A stretch of 10,514 bases of DNA from Clostridiales bacterium (GTDB lineage Bacteria; Bacillota; Clostridia; Oscillospirales; QAKW01), in NCBI GenBank assembly GCA_003343605.1, contig QAKW01000041.1, forward strand, positions 1-10,514, given 5' to 3'. The translations under genes were made by a program, and so were the position numbers. Of this stretch, positions 1 through 5,856 are shown one piece after another (positions within the stretch are counted from its first letter, which is position 1; each line of letters begins with the position of its first letter). Below the pieces are notes generated by a model that saw only the letters and a program-made list of their open reading frames with translations, was not told where the DNA came from and did no database searches.

Positions 1-1989
1 TTTGAAAACATGATCTTTATAATAGCGGCAAAGGGTATTGGTATCGCTGATTTCCCCGGCGCTGACCAACGCATCGTCGAGCGCAGCGGCTTTCTGGAAG
101 GCCGATGCGGCTAATCTGCTCAGCCGGAAGGTAAGCTCCTTTTCATAAGAACAGTCGATTTCCGGGGAAAGCTTTGCCTTTGAAAGCGCTGCCGCAGTGA
201 GATGCTCCATAAAGCTGCTTACGGCCGGCAGAATGTCCTTTCTGACCATATCCAGCATGGTAAGCGCCTCGATATGCAAAACCTTGCAATAATTTTCACT
301 CATGATTTCGTAGCGCGCCTGCAATTCCGCTTTGGAATAGACCTGATGGGTCGTATATAGTTTTACATTTTTTTCATGCAGCAGGTAGGGCAGGCAGTCC
401 GGCGTGGAGGTAAGGTTTAATAGCCCGCGCTTTTCAGCCTCCATAATCCAGGCGTTATCATAACCGTTTCCGTTGAAGATAATTCTCTTATGATCTGCGA
501 TGGTCTGCCGGATCAGATCACCGAGTGCCGTGTCGAAATCCGGCGCACCGTCGAGCGCGTCTGCAAACTGGCGCAGTTCTTCTGCAACAACCGTATTGAG
601 CACAACATTGGCTCCGGAAACCGATTGCGCAGATCCGACCATCCGGAATTCAAATTTATTGCCCGTAAAGGCAAACGGAGAAGTACGGTTGCGGTCGGTG
701 GTATCCTTCGGGAAGCGCGGCATCATATGAACGCCGATTTTGAGCAGATCTTTTTCCTTGGCATCGTAGGCGGTGCCGTTTTCAATGGATTCCAGAATTT
801 CCGTGAGTTCCGAGCCCAGAAAAATCGAAACAACAGCGGGCGGCGCTTCATTTGCACCCAGGCGATGGTCGTTGCCCGCGGAGGCTACGGCAATACGCAG
901 CAGATCCTGGTATTCATCCACGCCTTTGATTACGGCACAGAGAAACAGCAGAAACTGCGCGTTTTCATAGGGGGTATCGCCGGGTTCCAGCAGGTTGACG
1001 CCGGTATTGGTGGAGATCGACCAGTTATTATGTTTTCCGCTTCCGTTGACGCCGGCAAACGGCTTTTCATGCAGCAGGCATACCATATGATGCTTTTTGG
1101 CAATCGTTTGCATCAGTTCCATCGTAAGCTGGTTGTGATCCGCCGCAATATTGGTGGTAGAGAAGATCGGCGCAAGCTCATGCTGGGCGGGAGCCACTTC
1201 GTTGTGCTCGGTCTTGGCAAGGATCCCCAGCTTCCAGAGTTCTTCATTGAGATCTTTCATAAAGGCCTGAACACGCGGCTTGATAGAACCAAAATAATGA
1301 TCCTCCAGCTCCTGGCCTTTGGGCGGCTTGGCGCCAAACAGCGTTCTGCCGGTATAGATCAGATCTTTTCTCTGCTGATAAACATCCTGATCGATTAAAA
1401 AATATTCCTGCTCAGGCCCCACCGTGGTGCGCACGGCGGTTACCGTATCATTCCCAAACAGTTTTAAAATCCGCAGGGCCTGTTTATTGATCGCCTCCAT
1501 TGAGCGCAGCAGCGGTGTTTTGCGGTCCAGCGCTTCGCCGCTGTAGGAGCAGAAGGCGGTTGGAATGCATAAAACGCCGTCTTTGATAAACGCATAGGAG
1601 GTAGGATCCCAGGCGGTATACCCTCTGGCTTCAAAAGTAGCGCGCAGGCCGCCGGAGGGGAACGAGGAAGCATCCGGCTCGCCCTGAATCAATTCTTTGC
1701 CGGAAAATTCCATAATGACCTTTCCATCGCCGGTGGGGGAGATGAAGCTGTCGTGCTTTTCGGCGGTCACCCCGGTCATCGGCTGAAACCAATGAGTAAA
1801 GTGCGTCGCGCCCTTTTCAATGGCCCAGTCTTTCATTGCGTTGGCTACAACCGCTGCAACCGCGCTGTCGAGCCGCCTTCCGTTTTGAATCGTCCGCTGA
1901 AGCTGGCGGTATGTTTCTTTGGGCAGCCGCTCTTTCATTACGGCATCGTTGAAAACATTTTCGCCAAATAGTTCTGTTACCTTGCTCAT
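1..1989 (-). CDS. glnN: Type III glutamine synthetase GlnN (partial, C-terminus outside window)
   Basis: ATP-dependent ligation of ammonium to glutamate in the cytoplasm, giving glutamine; GSIII enzymes are large dodecamers of roughly 700-residue subunits. I translated the reverse strand from ATG at 1989: 663 codons are open to the window edge, so some tens of C-terminal residues are missing. Family landmarks visible: GPEQEYFL at 191-198, NEVAPAQHE at 263-271, KPFAGVNGSGKHNNW at 309-323, GNDHRLGANEAP at 372-383 and DRNRTSPFAFTG at 432-443, in the order expected of GSIII. The start is supported by GGGAGG at 2001-2006, about 11 nt upstream. The gene is transcribed away from glnA and preceded by a roughly 150-nt structured leader and a consensus promoter. 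That leader carries ANTAR-type hairpins, so expression is probably set by antitermination. No frameshift is seen. Family assignment is very secure; the biosynthetic role is inferred from the family. Confidence 0.96.
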   Translation of the reverse strand, partial: MSKVTELFGENVFNDAVMKERLPKETYRQLQRTIQNGRRLDSAVAAVVANAMKDWAIEKGATHFTHWFQPMTGVTAEKHDSFISPTGDGKVIMEFSGKELIQGEPDASSFPSGGLRATFEARGYTAWDPTSYAFIKDGVLCIPTAFCSYSGEALDRKTPLLRSMEAINKQALRILKLFGNDTVTAVRTTVGPEQEYFLIDQDVYQQRKDLIYTGRTLFGAKPPKGQELEDHYFGSIKPRVQAFMKDLNEELWKLGILAKTEHNEVAPAQHELAPIFSTTNIAADHNQLTMELMQTIAKKHHMVCLLHEKPFAGVNGSGKHNNWSISTNTGVNLLEPGDTPYENAQFLLFLCAVIKGVDEYQDLLRIAVASAGNDHRLGANEAPPAVVSIFLGSELTEILESIENGTAYDAKEKDLLKIGVHMMPRFPKDTTDRNRTSPFAFTGNKFEFRMVGSAQSVSGANVVLNTVVAEELRQFADALDGAPDFDTALGDLIRQTIADHKRIIFNGNGYDNAWIMEAEKRGLLNLTSTPDCLPYLLHEKNVKLYTTHQVYSKAELQARYEIMSENYCKVLHIEALTMLDMVRKDILPAVSSFMEHLTAAALSKAKLSPEIDCSYEKELTFRLSRLAASAFQKAAALDDALVSAGEISDTNTLCRYYKDHVFK

Positions 1990-2017
1990 TGTTTCAAAAT
2001 CCTCCCTAAATAAATTT

Positions 2018-2070
2018 AAGCGGCAACGGAGATACGGCGGGTTTACCGCCATACGACTCCATTGCCGCTT
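2018..2070 (-). promoter_or_regulatory. Second long hairpin of the glnN leader
   Basis: Read on the minus strand, AAGCGGCAA pairs with TTGCCGCTT, then GGAG with CTCC, then ATGGCGG with CCGCCGTAT around a TAAAC loop. This gives roughly 23 pairs with a two-base bulge and a few G-U pairs. The 5' arm contains the second ANTAR-like hairpin (2054-2067), so the two folds exclude each other. The hairpin is followed by AAATTTATTTA and then directly by the ribosome binding site GGGAGG. It could be a weak second terminator or a structure that limits ribosome access; the poor U-tract leaves this open. Confidence 0.7.
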
Positions 2071-2132
2071 ATATGAGAAATAAAAAAAGAAACGGTCGCG
2101 TTGCAAAGAATTGCTTTGCGACGCCATTGCCG
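2054..2132 (-). promoter_or_regulatory. Candidate tandem ANTAR-binding hairpins P1 and P2 in glnN leader
   Basis: Two copies of the same 14-nt element occur on the minus strand: CGGC-AATGGC-GTCG at 2119-2132 (P1) and CGGC-AATGGA-GTCG at 2054-2067 (P2). Each folds into four pairs (one G-U; P2 can add a fifth G-U pair) with a six-base loop. ANTAR proteins are known to bind paired small hairpins whose hexaloops have A at position 1 and G at position 4, and both loops fit. P1 would lie about 8 nt from the predicted transcript start; P1 and P2 are 51 nt apart. An ANTAR regulator gene lies about 1.7 kb away, behind glnA. Binding itself is inferred. Confidence 0.7.
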
Positions 2133-2136
2133 TTTC
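2081..2136 (-). terminator. Intrinsic terminator in glnN leader (attenuator)
   Basis: On the minus strand, GAAACGG pairs with CCGTTTC, GCGT with ACGC, and GCAAAG with CTTTGC around a CAATT loop. That makes about 18 pairs with a small bulge (2089-2136), followed immediately by seven T residues (2088-2082). Because it begins only a few nucleotides after the predicted transcription start and lies 5' of glnN, it would stop most transcripts early unless relieved. Its 5' arm overlaps hairpin P1, so P1 formation would dismantle the base of the terminator stem. Confidence 0.82.
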
Positions 2137-2146
2137 AATATACTGT

Positions 2147-2175
2147 ATTATACGCCCCGGATTTCGGTTTGTCAA
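2147..2175 (-). promoter_or_regulatory. Consensus sigma-A promoter of glnN
   Basis: On the minus strand, TTGACA (2175-2170) and TATAAT (2152-2147) are separated by exactly 17 nt, a perfect match to the housekeeping consensus. Transcription should begin near 2140, giving a leader of about 150 nt. Such a strong promoter in front of a strong leader terminator fits control after initiation rather than at it. Confidence 0.88.
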
Positions 2176-2197
2176 TAGAATCTTTAAAAATAATCCA

Positions 2198-2210
2198 ATT
2201 TGTGACAAAT
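2198..2210. promoter_or_regulatory. 13-bp palindrome in divergent glnN/glnA spacer
   Basis: ATTTGTGACAAAT is a perfect inverted repeat around a central G, lying about 23 nt beyond the glnN -35 box and about 49 nt before the glnA -35 box. A second perfect palindrome, TTGATCAA, lies at 2233-2240. Either could be an operator for a dimeric DNA-binding protein. In AT-rich DNA short palindromes also arise by chance, and I cannot assign a regulator; the site does not fit the GlnR box TGTNA-N7-TNACA. Confidence 0.3.
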
Positions 2211-2258
2211 GAACAAAAAACGAATTAAAATATTGATCAAAATTCAATTCAGCCCCCC

Positions 2259-2286
2259 TTGACTTTTAGAGGAAAACCGTTATAAT
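2259..2286 (+). promoter_or_regulatory. Sigma-A promoter of the glnA operon
   Basis: TTGACT at 2259-2264 and TATAAT at 2281-2286 are separated by 16 nt. The start of transcription should lie near 2293, leaving a leader of about 130 nt before the glnA ATG. It points away from the glnN promoter, with about 80 bp of AT-rich DNA between the two -35 boxes. Confidence 0.83.
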
Positions 2287-2292
2287 TAAAGT

Positions 2293-2421
2293 AGAAAATG
2301 TTTTGTATACAGTGCGTGAAGATGTTCACCGGAACCAGGGGCTTAGTGCCCCCTTAAGGCATCGGTGGATGTCTTATTTTTATTTTAGGGCAAAATGGAG
2401 AAGCCGAAAAGGAGGAATCTT
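2293..2421 (+). promoter_or_regulatory. Structured 5' leader of glnA (candidate attenuator)
   Basis: Three local hairpins can form in series: GTGAA-GATG-TTCAC (2316-2329), GGGGC-TTAGT-GCCCC (2338-2352) and the terminator TAAGGCATC-GGTG-GATGTCTTA (2355-2376). A competing long-range stem joins AAGATGTTCACCG (2319-2331) to CGGTGGATGTCTT (2363-2375), using several G-U pairs and enclosing the middle hairpin. Such competing pairings are typical of attenuators. I did not recognise a known riboswitch, and no hexaloop in this leader has A at position 1 and G at position 4; the nearest, AGATGT at 2320-2325, fails at position 4. The leader ends in a strong ribosome binding site GGAGG at 2411-2415. Confidence 0.6.
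2355..2386 (+). terminator. Intrinsic terminator in glnA leader
   Basis: A 9-bp stem (TAAGGCATC with GATGTCTTA, one G-U pair) with GGTG loop is followed directly by TTTTTATTTT. It lies between the glnA promoter and the glnA start codon, so it would cut short the operon transcript unless relieved. The stem is modest in GC, which suits a regulated rather than absolute stop. Confidence 0.68.
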
Positions 2422-3612
2422 ATGTATAATTTTGAAGATGTGATGACCTTTGTTGAGGAAGAGAATGTAAAGTTTATCCGCCTTGCTTTCTGCGATCTTT
2501 TCGGGCGTCAGAAGAATATTGCGATTATGCCGGGAGAGCTGGGCAGGGCCTTTACCGATGGGATTTCCTTCGATGCTTCTGCTGTTCCGGGGTTTGGAGA
2601 CGAAGTGAAATCAGATCTCTTTTTGAGGCCGGATCCTGCAACGCTCAGCATTCTGCCCTGGCGGCCGACCAACGGAAGGGTTGTGCGTATGTTTTGCGAT
2701 ATCCTTTGCCCGGACGGCGCGCATTTTGAAAAAGACAGCCGTTATATCCTGAAAAAAGCAGTTGAGGCCGCGGCAGAGATGGGCGTTACCTGCAATATCG
2801 GGGCGGAATTTGAATTCTATCTTTTTAAAACGGATGAAAACGGCAATCGAACCCGGCTTCCATTCGATGAGGCCGGATATATGGATATTGCGCCGGAAGA
2901 CTGCGGCGAAAATGTGCGCCGGGAAATCTGCTTTACGCTTCTGGATATGGGGATTTCCCCGGAAAGCTCTCATCACGAGGAAGGTCCTGGCCAACAGGAA
3001 ATTGATTTTCGTTACAGCGATCCGCTTACTGCGGCAGACAATGCGGTAACCTTTAAATCCGTAGTAAAAACAGTTGCCGCGCGAAACGGATTGTTTGCCG
3101 ATTTTTCGCCCAAACCGCTGCCGGACAAAAGCGGAAACGGCATGCATATTAATCTTTCTGTTCATGCAGAAAACGGGAAAGATTATACCGAAGCTTTTAT
3201 GGCCGGTATTTTGGCACATATTCAGGAAATTACGGCGTTTCTCAATCCGGTTGAGGAATCCTATCTTCGGTTCGGAGAGCTTAAAGCGCCGAAATATATC
3301 TCCTGGTCTCCGGAAAACCGCTCTCAGCTGATTCGGATTCCCGCCGCAAAGGGACAGTACCGGCGCATTGAACTGCGCTCCCCGGATCCGGAAGCAAACC
3401 CATATCTTGCCTATGCGCTGCTGATTCGTGCGGGATTGGCCGGAATTAAGGAAAATCTGGTTCCGCCCCGCCCGCTGAATAGGAATCTTTATAAAGCGGC
3501 GGCGGATGTGCTGCAAGGCATTGAAATGCTCCCGGCCAGCCTGGATGAAGCCAAAAAACTGGCGGGTAACAGTTCGTTTGTTCGCTCGATCCTGCCGGCG
3601 GATTGCTTTTGA
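2422..3612 (+). CDS. glnA: Short type I glutamine synthetase GlnA
   Basis: Glutamine synthetase of the GSI family: glutamate + NH3 + ATP to glutamine, cytoplasmic. The 396-residue product carries GAEFEF (127-132, metal-binding glutamates), EEGPGQQEIDF (186-196), GNGMHINLS (238-246, ATP-site His242), ENRSQLIRIP (298-307) and ELRSPDPEANPY (317-328). I start it at ATG 2422 because GGAGG at 2411-2415 sits 6 nt upstream; an in-frame ATG at 2395 lies right behind the leader terminator with only a weak AGGG before it. It is about 50 residues shorter than Bacillus GlnA, lacking the C-terminal tail and part of a loop after His242. By my hand alignment with Bacillus subtilis GlnA, feedback residue Arg62 is Asp60 and flap Glu304 is Lys288. 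First gene of a five-gene cluster behind an attenuated leader. The family is certain; full biosynthetic activity and usual feedback control are not. Confidence 0.95.
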   Translation: MYNFEDVMTFVEEENVKFIRLAFCDLFGRQKNIAIMPGELGRAFTDGISFDASAVPGFGDEVKSDLFLRPDPATLSILPWRPTNGRVVRMFCDILCPDGAHFEKDSRYILKKAVEAAAEMGVTCNIGAEFEFYLFKTDENGNRTRLPFDEAGYMDIAPEDCGENVRREICFTLLDMGISPESSHHEEGPGQQEIDFRYSDPLTAADNAVTFKSVVKTVAARNGLFADFSPKPLPDKSGNGMHINLSVHAENGKDYTEAFMAGILAHIQEITAFLNPVEESYLRFGELKAPKYISWSPENRSQLIRIPAAKGQYRRIELRSPDPEANPYLAYALLIRAGLAGIKENLVPPRPLNRNLYKAAADVLQGIEMLPASLDEAKKLAGNSSFVRSILPADCF

Positions 3613-3645
3613 ATAAAAGAATCCGTTTGAAAGGAGAGGGGAGCT

Positions 3646-4233
3646 ATGTATCATGATTCATCCGGAGCCAGTGTGCTGCTGGTTACCGTTTCGGAAAAAG
3701 CGGGCCGGTATCTGAGCGAGCTGCTGCCTGCGGATCAGTTTTCTCCGCCTCAAACCGTAACCAGCGCGGGAGAGGCAAAACGTATTCTTGTGGATAAACC
3801 CATCGATATTTTGATGATCGATACGCCGCTTCAAGATGAATTTGGAACGCAGCTTGCCACAGCGGTGGCGCAGCAGGCCACAACCGGGGTGCTGCTGCTT
3901 GTGAAACAGGATTTATATGAGCAGGCGGCCTTTGAAATGGAGCAATACGGTATTTTTACACTGTCAAAACCCGCAAGCCGCCAGAATATATTTCAGGCGG
4001 TGAAATTACTGGTTGCCACGCAGGCAAGAATGCGGGCTCTGGAGCAGAAAAACTGGACGCTGGAAGCAAAGATGAAAGAAATCCGGCTGGTCAACAGAGC
4101 AAAATGTCTGCTGATTGAGCGGCTGAAGATGACAGAACGGGATGCGCACCGTTATATTGAAAAAACAGCGATGGATCGCTGCATTAAACGCAGGGAAGTT
4201 GCTGAGGATATTATCAAAATGTATGATAATTAA
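3646..4233 (+). CDS. nitR: ANTAR-domain antiterminator, NitR type
   Basis: A 195-residue response-regulator-like protein: receiver-like domain about 8-123, coiled-coil linker about 126-145, and C-terminal ANTAR domain about 142-190. ANTAR hallmarks are NRAK (150-153), the TERDAH stretch (163-168), AM at 175-176, and VAEDII (185-190). ANTAR dimers are known to bind paired hairpins in mRNA leaders and prevent intrinsic termination. The receiver has a possible phospho-Asp59 and the usual Lys108-Pro109, but where the first strand should end in an acidic pair it reads VLLVTVSE (10-17), so ordinary phosphorylation is doubtful. It starts 33 nt after glnA, with GGAGAGGGG ahead of its ATG. The glnA-nitR pairing is known in clostridia, where NitR is proposed to control nitrogen genes. 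The likely RNA target seen here is the glnN leader; the symbol rests on domain and context. Confidence 0.9.
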   Translation: MYHDSSGASVLLVTVSEKAGRYLSELLPADQFSPPQTVTSAGEAKRILVDKPIDILMIDTPLQDEFGTQLATAVAQQATTGVLLLVKQDLYEQAAFEMEQYGIFTLSKPASRQNIFQAVKLLVATQARMRALEQKNWTLEAKMKEIRLVNRAKCLLIERLKMTERDAHRYIEKTAMDRCIKRREVAEDIIKMYDN

Positions 4234-4245
4234 GGAGAAGAGAAT

Positions 4246-5847
4246 ATGACAAAGTATATTTTTGTTACCGGCGGCGTTGTATCCGGGCTTGGAAAGGGAA
4301 TTACAGCGGCCTCCCTGGGGCGCTTGCTGAAGGCCAGAGGGCTGAAGGTTGCGGCGCAGAAGCTGGATCCCTATATTAATGTGGACCCGGGCACCATGAG
4401 CCCGTATCAGCATGGAGAAGTTTACGTAACGGAAGACGGCGCGGAAACGGATCTGGATTTGGGGCATTATGAGCGCTTTATTGATGAGGACCTGAATAAG
4501 TATTCCAACCTTACAACCGGTAAAGTTTACTGGAATGTTCTCAATAAAGAGCGCCGGGGCGAATATCTGGGCGAGACCGTACAGGTGATTCCGCATATTA
4601 CCAACGAAATCAAGGAATTTATTTATAGTGTTGGAAAAAAGACCAGCGCCGATGTTGTGATTACCGAAATCGGCGGAACGACCGGCGATATTGAAAGCCA
4701 GCCGTTTTTGGAGGCAATTCGCCAGGTGAGCTTAGAGGTTGGCAGGGAAAACTCTCTTTTTATTCATGTAACGCTGGTGCCTTTCTTACGGGGGTCAGAC
4801 GAGCATAAAACCAAGCCAACGCAGCATTCTGTAAAGGAATTGCAGGGAATGGGGATCACGCCCAATATCATTGTTTTACGCTGCGATGAACCGCTGGAAG
4901 AAAATATTTTTCGTAAAATTGCTCTTTTCTGTAATGTTAAATTGGACTGTGTCATTGAAAATATTACGATTCCTGTTTTATATGAAGCTCCGGTGATGCT
5001 GGAAAAAAATCATTTTTCCGATATTGTTTGCCGTGAATTGAATATCAATGCGCAGGCGCCGGATCTGGAAGACTGGAACAAAATGCTCGATCAGATCAAA
5101 ACCAGAAATAAAAAGGTCACGATCGGCCTGGTTGGCAAATATGTTCAACTGCACGATGCGTATCTTTCTGTTGCGGAAGCCCTGCGGCACGCCGGCTACG
5201 CCTATAGCGCCCGCGTGCAGATCAAATGGATCGACAGTGAAACCATTACCGAAGAAAATGTTTCAGAAAAATTGGCGGGGTGCGATGGTATTCTGGTACC
5301 GGGCGGTTTTGGCAATCGCGGCATTGAGGGAAAAATTACCACGGCGCGCCACGCGCGGACCCATAATATTCCTTATCTTGGAATCTGTCTGGGGATGCAG
5401 ATTTCCGTGATTGAATTTGCACGCAACGTTTTAGGGCTCGAAGACGCTAATTCCGGTGAATTCGATGAAAATTCCGATAACAAGGTGATTGATTTCATGC
5501 CGGATCAGAACGACCAGATCAATAAAGGCGGCACGCTTCGGCTGGGCGCGTATCCCTGCCAGATCGCGGCGGGCACGATGATGGAAAAATGTTATGGTGC
5601 GGATCTGATTTATGAGCGTCACCGCCACCGCTATGAATTTAACAATGATTTTCGGGAGCAGATGGTCGCCGCGGGATTAACGATCAGCGGCACTTCGCCC
5701 GATAACCGGATTGTTGAAACCGTTGAAATCGATACCAATAATTTTTATGTCGGCGTTCAGTTCCATCCGGAATTCAAGAGCCGCCCCAATAAGCCGCATC
5801 CGCTCTTCAAAGGGCTGATCGGCGCGGCACTTCAAAAGCAGGAGTGA
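4246..5847 (+). CDS. pyrG: CTP synthase (glutamine-hydrolysing)
   Basis: Converts UTP to CTP using ATP and the amide nitrogen of glutamine, the last step of pyrimidine nucleotide synthesis. The 533-residue length is normal. The N-terminal synthetase domain (about 1-267) opens with TGGVVSGLGKGITAASLG (8-25) and KLDPYINVDPGTMSPYQHGE (39-58), and has the metal ligands Asp71 and Glu141. The C-terminal glutaminase domain (about 290-530) has PGGFGNRG (352-359), nucleophile Cys381 in LGICLGMQ, and His507/Glu509 in FHPEF. The start is fixed by AAGGAG overlapping the nitR stop codon, 12 nt separating the genes. There is no room for its own leader attenuator of the kind found before pyrG in other Firmicutes, so it most likely depends on the glnA promoter. 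The placement puts a glutamine consumer in the same transcript as a glutamine producer. Confidence 0.98.
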   Translation: MTKYIFVTGGVVSGLGKGITAASLGRLLKARGLKVAAQKLDPYINVDPGTMSPYQHGEVYVTEDGAETDLDLGHYERFIDEDLNKYSNLTTGKVYWNVLNKERRGEYLGETVQVIPHITNEIKEFIYSVGKKTSADVVITEIGGTTGDIESQPFLEAIRQVSLEVGRENSLFIHVTLVPFLRGSDEHKTKPTQHSVKELQGMGITPNIIVLRCDEPLEENIFRKIALFCNVKLDCVIENITIPVLYEAPVMLEKNHFSDIVCRELNINAQAPDLEDWNKMLDQIKTRNKKVTIGLVGKYVQLHDAYLSVAEALRHAGYAYSARVQIKWIDSETITEENVSEKLAGCDGILVPGGFGNRGIEGKITTARHARTHNIPYLGICLGMQISVIEFARNVLGLEDANSGEFDENSDNKVIDFMPDQNDQINKGGTLRLGAYPCQIAAGTMMEKCYGADLIYERHRHRYEFNNDFREQMVAAGLTISGTSPDNRIVETVEIDTNNFYVGVQFHPEFKSRPNKPHPLFKGLIGAALQKQE

Positions 5848-5856
5848 GGTTGTAGA

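Noticed and set aside
490..1398. Open frame of about 300 codons on the plus strand opposite glnN
   Set aside because: It is antisense to conserved GSIII motifs, lacks a ribosome binding site, and its translation is rich in Arg, Phe and Ile without a recognisable domain.
2395..2421. Upstream in-frame ATG as the glnA start
   Set aside because: It sits just past the leader terminator with only AGGG before it, while ATG 2422 has GGAGG at ideal spacing and the protein then aligns with GSI N-termini.
2293..2421. A known riboswitch class upstream of glnA
   Set aside because: Looked for conserved cores of the glutamine, tetrahydrofolate, ZTP and guanidine classes as I remember them and saw none.
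2611..3654. Open frame of about 347 codons on the minus strand opposite glnA
   Set aside because: Antisense to the conserved core of glnA; composition and lack of motifs fit a shadow of codon bias.
4234..4245. A pyrG leader attenuator of the Bacillus type
   Set aside because: Only 12 nt separate nitR and pyrG, leaving no space for a leader or terminator.
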